Origin: Thalassoglobus polymorphus | GTDB lineage: Bacteria > Planctomycetota > Planctomycetia > Planctomycetales > Planctomycetaceae | Direction of reading: 5' to 3' | Length of the DNA: 64,000 nt | NCBI RefSeq assembly: GCF_007744255.1 | Contig: NZ_CP036267.1 | Location: 992,001-1,056,000 of the forward strand | Part shown: positions 1-9,567 of the stretch, in pieces | Numbering within the stretch: position 1 is the stretch's first letter | Layout: each line of letters starts with the position of its first letter | Translations under genes and position numbers: made by a program | Notes under the pieces: model-generated | Databases searched by the model: none | What the model saw: the letters and a program-made list of their open reading frames with translations, nothing else | Told to the model about the DNA's origin: nothing

Positions 1-2
1 CT

Positions 3-776
3 CAATTGCTGGAAGAGTATCTTTCAACAAATCGTCAGTCTCGGACCCTTTGGAAGAGCTTCTACTTCAGTCTGCTCTACCCCACCGTCGTTCTTCTCTT
101 TGCGACGATTACGGTCTCATTGTTTCTGGCACTGATCGTTCCACAATTCAAAGAGATTTTTTTTGATTTCGGAGTGGAACTTCCATTGCTGACTAAGGTG
201 ATCATTCAGTCTGCGGATGTCGCGAACAAAGTTTGGCTGCCGATGTTTTTTGTCTTCGTCTGTTTCGTTGTGCTGTTCCTCGTTCGCAAAGCGATTCCAT
301 TTGCAGCGTTTCGGGCACGCCTGTTTCATCTTCTACCTTGGATTGGAACGGCTCAAGCGATGGCAGCGGCCTCAGAATTTTGTTCGCGGTTAGCGGTTCT
401 CGTTGAGTGCCGGATGCCGCTGGATGAAGCGATGCAGATTGTTTCGCAGACCGTTCATGATCCTTACATGAGTGAAGTGACAGACAAATTCTCAAATCAA
501 TTACGGTCGGGATCTCCGCCGGAGGAAGTCGCTCGAGATTTACCGGGACTCCCCCATTTTTTGAGGAACGCATTTCGCTGGTCGAATGACCCTGAGACAT
601 TTGCCGAGGGGCTCCGCTCATTGGCAATTGTGTATAGTTCGCAAGCTCGCGTTTCAGCCGGGCGGCTCATCATCGTCACCGAGCCAGTCGTTTTCGTTGG
701 CGTGGCACTGGTGACAGGAACTGTTGTGGTCGGCATGTTCCTCCCGCTCATTCAACTGATCAACCTACTCAGCTAA
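3..776 (+). CDS. Type II secretion/type IV pilus F-type inner membrane protein (5' end outside window)
   Basis: C-terminal part of a GspF/PilC-like platform protein, which anchors the assembly ATPase and helps pseudopilins into the fibre. The frame is open to the window edge, so the true start is upstream. Visible are a transmembrane stretch at about residues 25-47, the typical continuation IVPQFKEIFFDFGVELP, a second membrane segment at about 78-95, a cytoplasmic T2SSF domain at about 110-215 and a last membrane helix at about 220-245. It is followed after 16 bases by a second GspF-like gene and then pseudopilin genes. Family assignment is firm; whether it serves secretion or a pilus is not shown. 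Confidence 0.85.
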   Translation, partial: QLLEEYLSTNRQSRTLWKSFYFSLLYPTVVLLFATITVSLFLALIVPQFKEIFFDFGVELPLLTKVIIQSADVANKVWLPMFFVFVCFVVLFLVRKAIPFAAFRARLFHLLPWIGTAQAMAAASEFCSRLAVLVECRMPLDEAMQIVSQTVHDPYMSEVTDKFSNQLRSGSPPEEVARDLPGLPHFLRNAFRWSNDPETFAEGLRSLAIVYSSQARVSAGRLIIVTEPVVFVGVALVTGTVVVGMFLPLIQLINLLS

Positions 777-792
777 CAAGGGATCCCCGTTT

Positions 793-2448
793 ATGGAGCC
801 GCTCCTTATCCTGCTTGTGATACCATTCATCGCATTCATGATGTTGCGCGCCGATTCTCTACGCCGAAACGGCCTCGATCCACAAACTCGCGAAGCAGCT
901 CGAAAGTCTCTTCCTGTCCTTTCCGTGGTGAGCTGGCTGATCGCTGCTCTCTTTTTGTACTTCGGTCTTCAGGAAATTCGAACACCTGAAGTCACTTACA
1001 GGTTTGTCTTCATTACAACAGCACGGATTGGGTTAGGAGTTGGGCTGCTGTTTCTCGGTTGGAAATCATGGCAAGTTTCGAAACATCTTGAGCAAGCGGA
1101 TCTGCCACTTCAAGAAGTTGTTCGTCGCGATTTGGAAGAGACGACAGCCCGTATGACGGCAATCCTTTTTATTCTGTTACCTTTCGCATTACCTGCGATG
1201 GTCTTGTTGGCTTTTGTGGGGTTTATCCCATTGATTTTTGTCGGCGCCGCAAATTTTTCCAAAAGCTACATCTTGAATCAGCTCTTGTGGGCCTTTGCGC
1301 TTGCAACAAAAAATCAATCCGACCTGGCGATTGAAGTTCAGGCACTCGAACAGGTGATCCGGAGAGAGCAGAACTCAGTTGTGCGATATGTCTTTCTCGG
1401 ACTGACAGCACTGGTCCTCGTTACTTTGGCTGGATTACTCTTCTCTTTTAATCAGCTCTTCGGCTTGTATTTTATGGTGGTCTTAATTTTCATCGCGTTT
1501 GCTTACGTGGTCCGTCGTGTCAGGTTGTTCTTTCTTATGGAAAGACTGGGAGTTCTAGCGGCATCATTGAACCACGGTCAGCCACTCAGTAAAGCGATGG
1601 GTCACCACCCTCAATTGTTCTCCTACGACTTGATCGGAGCGGTCGACAGTGCAGCCGAGCAGGGGGATCTATCGTCGGTGCTAAGTGAAATCGCCGCTGC
1701 TGATTCACGGAATTTTGAAAGAAAAAACGTAGCTGGCTCACTGACTGACACAGGTTTGCTCTATGTGGTAATCGTCTTTGCCATATTCTTACAGATAGTC
1801 GGTTTTATGATGTATTGGGTGATTCCGAAATTCAACTCGATCTTCGAGGACTTTGGCATTGAGCTTTCAAGATCGACTCAATTACTTGTTGATTTTTCAG
1901 ACACTTTCGCTTCATACTGGTACCTGCTTGGACCTTTGATTTGCCTGCCGTTCTTTCCGTTTGTGGCGATCGCGCTCATGTCACAGGAAAATTCGAATTG
2001 GGTTCCGAACTTCATTTTGAGGCTGTTCCCCAGAATCGAAACGCCACAGTTATTGCGGCGACTCGGATATGTCGCCGATCAACGAGCACCACTTCAGCCG
2101 AGTTTGAAGTCGCTGGCACATGCGACGCCCGATTTCTCGCGCTCTCGCCGGTTTGAAAGACTCGAAAACCGGATCGAGCTCGGAGATTCTCTCGGACAGG
2201 CGCTCAATGATGAAGGGTTCGTGAACACCCGCGAGGCCTATTCCATCGACAACGCAGCCACGTCCGGTCACCTGGGGTGGGTGCTCACTTCGATAGCGGA
2301 TTCGATTCAACAAAAACGTCGGAGTCGTTCCAGTTGGGCACTCGAATTTATCCGCCCGTTGATGATCATTTTCCTGGCAGTGCTCGTGGGCTTCTTCTGC
2401 ATTGCCATGTTTATGCCCTTGGTCAAGATGCTGAATGAGCTTTCATGA
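793..2448 (+). CDS. Second GspF-like membrane protein with extended N-terminal membrane domain
   Basis: 551 residues, longer than a usual GspF (about 400). The first 240 residues hold several membrane segments (about 1-18, 42-62, 70-92, 117-150, 196-240) not typical of the family. They are followed by a T2SSF-like half, a helix ending in YWVIPKFNSIFEDFGIELS (about residue 335-355), a second T2SSF half and a final helix near the C terminus. The segment PKFNSIFEDFGIEL closely echoes PQFKEIFFDFGVEL of the preceding gene, so the pair looks like an ancient duplication. The stop overlaps the next start (ATGA, 2445-2448), which suggests translational coupling. Probable role: platform protein of the same secretion or pilus machine. 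Confidence 0.8.
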   Translation: MEPLLILLVIPFIAFMMLRADSLRRNGLDPQTREAARKSLPVLSVVSWLIAALFLYFGLQEIRTPEVTYRFVFITTARIGLGVGLLFLGWKSWQVSKHLEQADLPLQEVVRRDLEETTARMTAILFILLPFALPAMVLLAFVGFIPLIFVGAANFSKSYILNQLLWAFALATKNQSDLAIEVQALEQVIRREQNSVVRYVFLGLTALVLVTLAGLLFSFNQLFGLYFMVVLIFIAFAYVVRRVRLFFLMERLGVLAASLNHGQPLSKAMGHHPQLFSYDLIGAVDSAAEQGDLSSVLSEIAAADSRNFERKNVAGSLTDTGLLYVVIVFAIFLQIVGFMMYWVIPKFNSIFEDFGIELSRSTQLLVDFSDTFASYWYLLGPLICLPFFPFVAIALMSQENSNWVPNFILRLFPRIETPQLLRRLGYVADQRAPLQPSLKSLAHATPDFSRSRRFERLENRIELGDSLGQALNDEGFVNTREAYSIDNAATSGHLGWVLTSIADSIQQKRRSRSSWALEFIRPLMIIFLAVLVGFFCIAMFMPLVKMLNELS

Positions 2449-2843
2449 GAAGAACAATTCACATTCCTGGACACGCCACTCGGCATGCTGCCACAACCGT
2501 TGAGTTTTTAACGGCGGGAGTCTTGCTTTCCGTCGTGATGACATTCCTGATTCCCTTTGTCGCTCGAATCTCACTGGTCAACCAAGGGATTGCAGATCGG
2601 GAATTTGCCTTGCGCGAAGTTCAAAACATCGTCACCGAATTACAACTGGGCAGCGACGTGCAAGAGTTATCTCACGACGCACAAAAACGATTGGACAATC
2701 CACAACTAAGTATTCAAAGAACTTCCGAGACTCCGAAGTCACTGGAGCAGGTGACGGTTTCCATTCAGTGGACAAATCGCTTTGGCGAACCGGGAAGTCC
2801 CGTTTCACTTTCGTACTGGCAATCTCAGGAGGAAGTGGAATGA
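2445..2843 (+). CDS. Pseudopilin-like small membrane protein
   Basis: 132 residues. After a basic N terminus of about 15 residues comes TTVEFLTAGVLLSVVMTFLIPFV, a hydrophobic helix with an acidic residue near its start, the layout of a type IV pilin or pseudopilin. The canonical G|FTLIE cleavage motif is not intact, so processing by prepilin peptidase is uncertain. The rest looks like a soluble head with an amphipathic region. It overlaps the genes on both sides by four bases (ATGA at 2445 and 2840), so it is a translationally coupled member of the secretion operon. Most likely a minor pseudopilin; the subclass cannot be assigned. Confidence 0.65.
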   Translation: MRRTIHIPGHATRHAATTVEFLTAGVLLSVVMTFLIPFVARISLVNQGIADREFALREVQNIVTELQLGSDVQELSHDAQKRLDNPQLSIQRTSETPKSLEQVTVSIQWTNRFGEPGSPVSLSYWQSQEEVE

Positions 2844-3433
2844 GACGGACGGTGAAAAGACCTGCGGACAAGAGACTGACGGAGAAGAGCCCTTGCCAAT
2901 GTCGGCAGGGTTGGACGCTGATTGAAATGTCGATCATCATTTCCCTGTTGGGAATTGTCGCACTGGTTGCAACGTCACTATTTTCCGTATTGATGGAGCT
3001 CGACACCTCGATTGCTTCGGCCTCTGCATTTGAATTGACGGCGCAACGCCTGGAAGATCAGCTGCGCACTGATTCCTATTCAGCAACGAGTTTCAATCAA
3101 CTTGAGAATGGGTTCGATCTCGTCCCGTTGAGCGGACCTGTGATCGCCTATCGCATCGATCAGGGAAAGGTGACGCGATCCATTGATGGCGATCGTCATC
3201 GCTCAATCGATGAGTTCACTTTCGTTGATACCGACATTCAGTACGAAGTCGGCTCGCACCAACTCGAAGTGCTACTCACCAAGGTTCTTCCAGGTGAGTC
3301 TCGATCCCGAACTGCAGTACTCGAAACTCCGGCTGGCACATCGATCCGTTTCTTATTGCAGTTGGGGCGTTCACTAAGATTCCAATCCACTCAATACCCT
3401 TCCACTGCCCCGAAAAGTGGAGATGAAGAATGA
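2840..3433 (+). CDS. Pseudopilin with prepilin-type N-terminal motif
   Basis: 197 residues from the ATG at 2840, which overlaps the previous stop (ATGA). An in-frame upstream start at 2768 would lie inside the previous gene and is less likely. A basic leader of about 30 residues ends in QG|WTLIEMSIIISLLGIVALVATSL, a prepilin cleavage motif with Trp instead of Phe at +1 and the expected Glu at +5. The hydrophobic N-terminal helix precedes a soluble domain, as in minor pseudopilins of the GspI/GspJ kind. It probably enters the periplasmic pseudopilus of the machine encoded by this operon. Its stop overlaps the next start at 3430. Confidence 0.75.
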   Translation: MRRTVKRPADKRLTEKSPCQCRQGWTLIEMSIIISLLGIVALVATSLFSVLMELDTSIASASAFELTAQRLEDQLRTDSYSATSFNQLENGFDLVPLSGPVIAYRIDQGKVTRSIDGDRHRSIDEFTFVDTDIQYEVGSHQLEVLLTKVLPGESRSRTAVLETPAGTSIRFLLQLGRSLRFQSTQYPSTAPKSGDEE

Positions 3434-3861
3434 AGTCGAAACGTATTCAACCAATTCAACTGGTACCAAATCGTCGATCAGGAGCCGCCATGATTATGGC
3501 GATTCTCCTCCTCCTGATCAGCACATCGATCTGCTTCTCAATGGCCCGCACTACTTCATTACGCCAAAGCCGGTTTGAAAATCGGCTGTGGAAACTGCAG
3601 GCCAACTTGCTCGCAGATTCCGCATTGGAGCAGGCGGCTCAACAATTACGCAATCAGTCTGATTCCTTTGAAGAGGTCTGGGAAGTGACTTTCAATAATG
3701 AGTCCGGTGAAGCACAGATGACCGCGCAACCGGTGAATTCAAATCAATACGAAGTGACAGTCGTCGCAATTTACCCCAGCGGAGTGCCGCAACGAGCACA
3801 AACCACAGTTCACGCAATGGTTGATGTGTCTGACTTGTCCGGCAATGAATCGGCTGAGTAA
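3430..3861 (+). CDS. PilX/GspK-like minor pilin protein
   Basis: 143 residues. The N terminus reads RRSGAAMIMAILLLLISTSICFSMART, followed by a long helix (NRLWKLQANLLADSALEQAAQQL). This resembles the start of GspK and PilX proteins (G-x-A/I-L-h-x-h-L...), where Glu5 is often absent. It is shorter than full GspK (about 320 residues), so it may be a minimal tip pseudopilin or a PilX-like factor. The start overlaps the preceding stop by four bases. Family assignment rests on the N-terminal pattern and operon position only. Confidence 0.6.
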   Translation: MKSKRIQPIQLVPNRRSGAAMIMAILLLLISTSICFSMARTTSLRQSRFENRLWKLQANLLADSALEQAAQQLRNQSDSFEEVWEVTFNNESGEAQMTAQPVNSNQYEVTVVAIYPSGVPQRAQTTVHAMVDVSDLSGNESAE

Positions 3862-3870
3862 ACGCTCACA

Positions 3871-4767
3871 ATGCAGTTCAATACGATGAGATCTCCTATG
3901 AATCGCCAACTTAAACGTCGAGGCTTCACAGCGATTGAATTGCTGGTTGTCATCGCAATTATCTCAATTTTGGTTGCATTGCTATTACCCGCAGTGCAGC
4001 AGGCTCGTGAAACAGCACGCCGGGCGCAGTGTAAAAACAATCTGATGCAAATTGGATTAGCTCTGCACAGCTATCACCACACACATCAAACGTTGCCTCC
4101 TGGGACAATCAATTCAACTGGACCGATTGACAATGTTGGAAATGGCTATCATTTCAGTTGGACGACGCAAATCCTGCCTTACATGGATGAGCATCTGGCG
4201 TATCGAAAACTTGATTTCGAAAAGTCGATCTATGATCCGGCGAACAATGAAGTGATTGCCCGGACCAGCCAGACTTTCATGTGTCCTTCGTCATCTTCAG
4301 GAAACCATTCTTATGCTGGGTGTTATAATGATACGGAACAACCCATCGACATGGAGAATAATGGTGTGTTGTACTTAAACAGCAGGGTTCGATTTCGTGA
4401 CGTCACCGATGGTCGACACGCGACCATTATGGTTGGAGAGGTCCGCTCGATCGAAAGTTGGGCTTACGGTACAAAATCGACATTACGGAATATGTCGCAA
4501 ATGAATTCAAACCTCGATTCAGCGATGTATCAGAGAACTTCGGAGCGAGACTACTACGGGATTCCTGAAGTCGATCTGGATGAGATGATTGAATCTGGAG
4601 AGATTGATCCCAATAAACATGTCGGAGGGTTTCTCAGCTGGCATACTGATGGTTCACATTTTTGTTTCGTCGACGGGGCTGTGAAGTTCATCTCCGAGCG
4701 GACTGACCAACAGGTGCTCCTGAATCTCGGGAACCGCCATGATGGAAATTTACTGGAGCAGTTCTGA
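3871..4767 (+). CDS. DUF1559 domain protein with prepilin-type N terminus
   Basis: 298 residues. Near residue 17 is RRGFTAIELLVVIAIISILVALLLPAVQQARE, a canonical prepilin signal joined to the PAVQQARE motif that marks the planctomycete DUF1559 family. The C terminus carries the family signature around HTDGSHFCFVDGAVKFIS. Planctomycetes usually encode many paralogues, and their function is not established; surface or periplasmic pseudopilin-like proteins are a reasonable guess. Alternative starts are the ATG codons at 3886 and 3898; no clear ribosome site separates them. It lies nine bases after the previous stop, so it is probably in the same transcript as the secretion genes. Confidence 0.85.
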   Translation: MQFNTMRSPMNRQLKRRGFTAIELLVVIAIISILVALLLPAVQQARETARRAQCKNNLMQIGLALHSYHHTHQTLPPGTINSTGPIDNVGNGYHFSWTTQILPYMDEHLAYRKLDFEKSIYDPANNEVIARTSQTFMCPSSSSGNHSYAGCYNDTEQPIDMENNGVLYLNSRVRFRDVTDGRHATIMVGEVRSIESWAYGTKSTLRNMSQMNSNLDSAMYQRTSERDYYGIPEVDLDEMIESGEIDPNKHVGGFLSWHTDGSHFCFVDGAVKFISERTDQQVLLNLGNRHDGNLLEQF

Positions 4768-4861
4768 AAGTCGGTACAAGAGTTCCCGAGGCAGTCTGAG
4801 GCAATTTCAGTATTGGTCTTCACTGGCACGAGGATCATGAACGTGCTTGAAAAGTCATCTT

Positions 4862-6751
4862 ATGATTCAGAACGAAAGAACCATCTCCCGGACATTCGAC
4901 ATAAGCACGACATCTCATGTTGTGATGTTGGTGGGGCTGTTCATAGGGTTTATGCAGTTGCCAGTTCCGGCGTACGCGCAGGGTTCCGACCCAGACTTGC
5001 TCGTCGTGGCGGAAACGGGTTGGGGATTTGATGGGCGTGTGAAGGTGCAGGAGTTCGTTCCGCTTTGGGTTCAAGTCAAAAACATCAGCAGCACTCCCTG
5101 GCAGGGGGAATTGCAGCTTTCAAGAAAAATGCGAGGAGAGCGTCAATTTGGAGCGACCATCGTCCAGAATGTTTCGCTGCAAGGAGATGAAATCCGCTGG
5201 ATTCAGCTCTCGCCTTATGTCGTAGACGATTACGAAGATTGGGTGCTTCGTTGGGGACCGGGAAAGAATCATGTGATCGATCTCCCTCCGGTGCTCAAGG
5301 GGGAGCCACCGACTGTTCTCGTTTACGACTCCGATGCCGTTCTTCAGGAGACCACGGTTTTCCGGCGGATGCCTGAAGAGCGTTTTCCGACGTCGGTCAC
5401 TTCAACAGATAGTTTGCGAGGCATCATTCTTGATCAACCTCCTTTCTGGCAGGGAGCACGTGCACGGGCCTTTCAGGATTGGTTAATTCTCGGAGGGCGT
5501 GTTTACATTTTGCATAACCGCGACGGGAAGTATCCCGTCTTTCCGATGGCATTAGCATTTTTGAATTCTGAGCAGACTCAGTTTCGAGTCGGTTCGGGAT
5601 ACGTTCGGAAAATTCCCCGAAAAGCCGAATCGTTTTCTATGACTCAGGCAAGTTCGGAGATCTTCAATGATGATTGGACAAGTGAAGATGAGAAGCTCAG
5701 GAAGGAGATGCTTAATACTGGAGCGAACCAATACAGTCCGTATGGTGGCCTCAATCTTTCTTGGTCAAAAAATCAGGATCTGTTTCGAGAACTGATGGAA
5801 CTGGCAAAATTCGAACGGTTTTGGCCGTTAATTTACCTGTCTGTCTTTGCCTATCTCGCGACCTTGTGGCCCGGTTGTTACATCATCGGGACACAGCAAA
5901 AGAATGTGACACGGTTTTATGCTCTCTTCTTTGCAGCAACAGGATTTTTCGCTTTGACGTTCGGCTTGCTTGGGCAAGTGGGGGGACGTGCGGAGAATCG
6001 ATCGAGGTCGGTTCTTCTTGCACGATCGTTAGGCGAGGGCAGTTTTGATGTGACCGGCTGGACCGTTTTGGCGAATATCTATTCCGGAGAGAAAGGGGTT
6101 TCGCACGCAGGGAACGGAATTTTCTATTCGACAACACAGGAAACCGAATATGTTCCCGGAGAGCTTCATTCCGGGACTGGCGGCGTCGCCTCGTTTGAGA
6201 TGCTGCCTGATACAAAGCGGACATTACTCCATCGCGCTCGTGTTCGGACCGTTCTTCCGAATCCAAAAATGCTCGGGAGCGGGGATGAAGATCTGAAGCT
6301 GCAGTCACTTTCATTTGATATCACTGGGGCTTTCGATGAGGAGCCGATCTTCGCACTCGCAATCATTCGTGGGAATGTCTACGAGCTGGACATTCAGCAA
6401 AACCTACTGGAATTTGATCGGCGCAGGCAGCCAACAGTTCTCACTCAGTACTTGCAAAAGCCTATCGATTTTAACATGAATTTCAATATGTGGGGCGTGC
6501 CGAGACCGGCTGATGAGGACGAAACCGAAGACGAAAAGTTGATCGGTTTAGAGCAATACCGCTCACTCATTCGCCCCATGATTGGAAATAGTTTCGGATT
6601 CGGAAGAGAGATCGACCTGCGGAAGCTTAAGTCGCATAGCTCGGGAGTGCGGCTGTATGTCCTGACAAAGACACCCGCCAATTTTGAGTTCGACTCAAAA
6701 GATTTCCCCGACCGCGAGGGCGTTGTTCTGTTCTCGTACGATTATCCGTAA
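4862..6751 (+). CDS. Large membrane-anchored protein of unknown function
   Basis: About 629 residues from the ATG at 4862; a TTG at 4847 is an alternative. The hydrophobic stretch VVMLVGLFIGFMQLPVPAYAQ reads as a signal peptide. An extracytoplasmic beta-rich region (about 35-130) is followed by a domain resembling the GATase-like folds seen in planctomycete membrane proteins (LRGIILDQPPFWQG...LILGGRVYIL). Two membrane helices sit near residues 325-375, then a further beta-rich part to the end. No catalytic motif is recognisable. It is transcribed like the pilin operon but separated by about 95 bases, and its stop faces pyrC on the other strand. Confidence 0.75.
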   Translation: MIQNERTISRTFDISTTSHVVMLVGLFIGFMQLPVPAYAQGSDPDLLVVAETGWGFDGRVKVQEFVPLWVQVKNISSTPWQGELQLSRKMRGERQFGATIVQNVSLQGDEIRWIQLSPYVVDDYEDWVLRWGPGKNHVIDLPPVLKGEPPTVLVYDSDAVLQETTVFRRMPEERFPTSVTSTDSLRGIILDQPPFWQGARARAFQDWLILGGRVYILHNRDGKYPVFPMALAFLNSEQTQFRVGSGYVRKIPRKAESFSMTQASSEIFNDDWTSEDEKLRKEMLNTGANQYSPYGGLNLSWSKNQDLFRELMELAKFERFWPLIYLSVFAYLATLWPGCYIIGTQQKNVTRFYALFFAATGFFALTFGLLGQVGGRAENRSRSVLLARSLGEGSFDVTGWTVLANIYSGEKGVSHAGNGIFYSTTQETEYVPGELHSGTGGVASFEMLPDTKRTLLHRARVRTVLPNPKMLGSGDEDLKLQSLSFDITGAFDEEPIFALAIIRGNVYELDIQQNLLEFDRRRQPTVLTQYLQKPIDFNMNFNMWGVPRPADEDETEDEKLIGLEQYRSLIRPMIGNSFGFGREIDLRKLKSHSSGVRLYVLTKTPANFEFDSKDFPDREGVVLFSYDYP

Positions 6752-6868
6752 GGCGAGCGACAGATTAAGAATGACCAACGCAGCGTAGCCGGACCATTGT
6801 CACGAACGGGGCACGTACATTGTTGCAAGACACGTGACTGCATCTTTCGAATAGAGCAGCTTGCTCTA
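6752..6868. repeat. Stop-to-stop spacer with TAGAGCA hairpin, degenerate dispersed-repeat copy
   Basis: The spacer between the stop of the plus-strand gene (6751) and the stop of pyrC. It contains the segment GCATCTTTCGAA found in other copies of the dispersed repeat. It ends in a hairpin, ATAGAGCA (6851-6858) with TGCTCTAT (6862-6869), which includes the pyrC stop codon. It is probably a decayed copy that may act as a two-way transcription end. Confidence 0.45.
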
Positions 6869-8173
6869 TCGGTTGTAAGTCACTTCCTTTCCGCGTATTG
6901 AGCGATCCACCTTGCCGTCCGTAAAAACGGTTTGCCCCATCACCCAGGTTCTCACCGGCCAACCGGTCAGCTCGACACCATTCCAGGGGCTCCACCCGGT
7001 TTTCGTGAGTTGATCTTCGTCTCGAACCGTTTCTTTTTTGTGTAAATCAACCAGCACAAGGTCAGCGTCGAATCCTTCTTGGATGACACCCTTGTTGGCA
7101 ATGTTCCAAACCTTGGCCGGGGCTGAAGACATCCAAGCCACGATTTGCTCAAGTGTGCATTCACCACGATGAGCGGCATCAAGCATTAATGCCAGTGAGT
7201 TTTCAATAGCTGGCAGACCTGAGGGAGCTCGGGGATACGGCTGGTCTTTTTCTTCAAGCGTATGTGGAGCATGGTCGGTCGCGATCACCTCGATGATCCC
7301 TTCCCGTAAGCCTTCCCAAAGACGTTTGTTGTCTGCGATCGTCTTGATGGAAGGATTCATCAGGACTTTCGAACCGAGGCGGTCGTAGTCGTCGAGATTG
7401 AAAAGCAGGTGATGAGGACAGGCTTCTGCGGTGACCCATTCCGGACGATTTGCGAGGAAGTCGACTTCTTGAGCGGTCGAAACATGTAAGACATGAAACG
7501 GATGTTTGTGCCGTGTTGAAAGATCGACCGCCCGTTTTGTGGCGATGAGCGCAGCTTCATGGTCCCGGATTTTTGAGTGGTCCCGGAATGTCTTTCCGCC
7601 ATCGAGTCGTTCTCGATTGGCCCGGACAGTTGTTTCATCCTCGCAGTGAGCACAGATGGGAAGTGTTGTCTCAGCGAAAATTTGTTCAAGGGCCTCTTGC
7701 TCGTCGACGAGCAGAGGTCCAGTACTGGAACCAATGAAAATTTTAATGCCGGGAGTGCGCGTGGCCTGTTTAAGAAACTCTGTGTTCTCACCAGTCGCAC
7801 CAACATAGAAACCGTAGTTGACGACAGTTTTTTCTGCTGCCCGATTGAGTTTATCTTCGAGGGCCTCGGGGGTTGTTGTGGTCGGATTCGTGTTGGGCAT
7901 TTCGAGGAATGTTGTCACTCCGCCTTTTGCACAGGCGACACTTCCGGTGTGAAGATCCTCTTTGTGTTCCAGACCCGGTTCCCGAAAATGAACCTGATCG
8001 TCAATGACTCCCGGCAACAAGTGCAGCCCCGTCGCATCAATAACATGGTCGGTTGTAACTGATGCTGGCGGATCGATTCCGATGATTCTCTGATCTTCAA
8101 TGAGAACGTTGACTCGCTCGGTTCCGGTCGGAAGAACAACATCAGCATTTCGAATCAAAGTGCGATTGGCCAT
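6866..8173 (-). CDS. pyrC: Dihydroorotase, class I
   Basis: 435 residues. Catalyses reversible cyclisation of carbamoyl aspartate to dihydroorotate in pyrimidine synthesis, in the cytoplasm. The N terminus has the small beta domain (residues 1-52), then [14 protein letters not shown] where class I enzymes usually have DxHxHxRxPG. The first metal-binding His is therefore Gln, a variant I recall from Bacteroidetes-type dihydroorotases. EMPNTNP and the catalytic ATDHAPHT region are intact. Allantoinase and hydantoinase are relatives, but the REPG and MPNT segments favour PyrC. The stop codon TAG lies inside the TGCTCTA motif of a dispersed repeat. ispG is upstream on the same strand. Confidence 0.9.
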   Translation of the reverse strand: MANRTLIRNADVVLPTGTERVNVLIEDQRIIGIDPPASVTTDHVIDATGLHLLPGVIDDQVHFREPGLEHKEDLHTGSVACAKGGVTTFLEMPNTNPTTTTPEALEDKLNRAAEKTVVNYGFYVGATGENTEFLKQATRTPGIKIFIGSSTGPLLVDEQEALEQIFAETTLPICAHCEDETTVRANRERLDGGKTFRDHSKIRDHEAALIATKRAVDLSTRHKHPFHVLHVSTAQEVDFLANRPEWVTAEACPHHLLFNLDDYDRLGSKVLMNPSIKTIADNKRLWEGLREGIIEVIATDHAPHTLEEKDQPYPRAPSGLPAIENSLALMLDAAHRGECTLEQIVAWMSSAPAKVWNIANKGVIQEGFDADLVLVDLHKKETVRDEDQLTKTGWSPWNGVELTGWPVRTWVMGQTVFTDGKVDRSIRGKEVTYNR

Positions 8174-8207
8174 GGGAAATCAATATCGGTTTGAGAGTGT
8201 TTGTGAG

Positions 8208-8228
8208 CCGGAGAGTTCTCGTCTCCGG
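8208..8228 (-). other. Intergenic hairpin between ispG and pyrC
   Basis: CCGGAGA (8208-8214) pairs with TCTCCGG (8222-8228) across a 7-base loop, in the 79-base gap between ispG stop and pyrC start. No T-run follows on the minus strand, so it may be a processing or weak termination hairpin rather than a full terminator. Confidence 0.4.
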
Positions 8229-8252
8229 ATAAAATTTGGCTGATTCCGCAGG

Positions 8253-9413
8253 TCAACTGACAGGTGCAGACGATTTCTGCTCGATGATGATGTCCAGTTC
8301 TTCGCGAAGTCGCGGGAGAATTTCATCGTAAGGATAAGCTCCGATCGCTTCGGGGCCTTTCTTTAGATTGACGTGATTCGGGCCGCACCACAAACCGAGG
8401 TCGGCATCGTCCGTCTCGCCAGGACCATTCACGCGGCAGCCCATGACGGCGATGGTGATGTCATATTCTTGAGCGTATGTCGTCATCTCTTTGACTTGTT
8501 GAGCCAGGTCAATGAAGGCTTCGTTTTCAACTCGAGAGCAACTTGGACAGCTGATGATGTTCAACGTTTCTGTTCCGAAGTCGACAACAGTTCGAACGCG
8601 GCCCGCTGCGATGTCTTCGAGAATTTGACGACCTGCATCGATCTCTTCAGGCTTTCGCGGGTTCGGCAATGTGAGTGAGACGCGGATCGTATCGCCGATA
8701 CCTTTGCTGATGAGTTGCTCGAAAGCAATTCGCGTTTTGATGATTCCATCGGGCGGCATACCTGCTTCCGTCACTCCCAAATGCAGCGGAATATCAGGTC
8801 GTTGCTCGGCGAAGCGAGTGTTGACTTCGATCACTTTTTGAGGATCGGAATCTTTGAGCGAGACGCAATAGCGAGTGAAGTTGAGTGAGTCGAGAAGTTC
8901 GCAATGTGCAATCGCACTTTCGAGCATTGGAGAAATGGAATCTTGCGGATCGTATTTTTCTTTCATTGCCGGATCGACAGAACCGCAGTTCACGCCGACG
9001 CGCATGGCGCAGTCATTCTCAACGGCCACATTGGCCAGGTACTCAACCTTCTCCTGCCAGGGCTTTTCACGCTCATGGTGATACAGATGCCCGGGGTTGT
9101 ATCGCAACTTGGCGACATGTGGTGCGATGACCTCAGCAAGTCGATAGTTTTCCTGCAAATCGACGGCCAGGTTGGCTGTCACTTGCCGACTGATTTCTGC
9201 TAATGCTTCAGCATCTTTGGTGCTATCCACAGCGACCCGAACGACATCGGCTCCGGCATTGACGAGAGCGTTGATCTGCTCAATCGTTGCGTCGATGTTT
9301 TTCGTGTGAGTCGCTGTCATGCTTTGTACAGCGATCCGGTTTCCGTCGCCAATGGTGACAGTTCCGATTTTGACAGCTCGCGTTGGGTTACGCGGCAGTG
9401 TTCGCTCTTCCAC
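8253..9413 (-). CDS. ispG: 4-hydroxy-3-methylbut-2-enyl diphosphate synthase
   Basis: 386 residues from a GTG start. Penultimate enzyme of the MEP isoprenoid pathway, converting methylerythritol cyclodiphosphate to HMBPP with a 4Fe-4S cluster. The N-terminal TIM-barrel part begins [23 protein letters not shown]. The C-terminal domain has the cluster cysteines in IISCPSCSR and GCRVNGPGE, whose last Glu is the usual cluster ligand. The length fits the short bacterial form without the large insertion found in some plants and bacteria. Upstream codons in the frame remain open for about 30 residues but offer no ATG or GTG. Four 16-base tandem repeats lie about 155 bases upstream. Confidence 0.93.
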   Translation of the reverse strand: MEERTLPRNPTRAVKIGTVTIGDGNRIAVQSMTATHTKNIDATIEQINALVNAGADVVRVAVDSTKDAEALAEISRQVTANLAVDLQENYRLAEVIAPHVAKLRYNPGHLYHHEREKPWQEKVEYLANVAVENDCAMRVGVNCGSVDPAMKEKYDPQDSISPMLESAIAHCELLDSLNFTRYCVSLKDSDPQKVIEVNTRFAEQRPDIPLHLGVTEAGMPPDGIIKTRIAFEQLISKGIGDTIRVSLTLPNPRKPEEIDAGRQILEDIAAGRVRTVVDFGTETLNIISCPSCSRVENEAFIDLAQQVKEMTTYAQEYDITIAVMGCRVNGPGETDDADLGLWCGPNHVNLKKGPEAIGAYPYDEILPRLREELDIIIEQKSSAPVS

Positions 9414-9567
9414 GTCTTTCTTCCAGTTGATTTTGGGAGGCTTTGGGATCTCGATAGGCAGGCTCGGCGGAGCACTGATCTTCTTGCTACGATTGAACCA
9501 TTGTCAAACCGTCATTGAACTGCTCATCATAACGGTTCCTCTGAATTCATGTAGAGAAAGATTTTTG

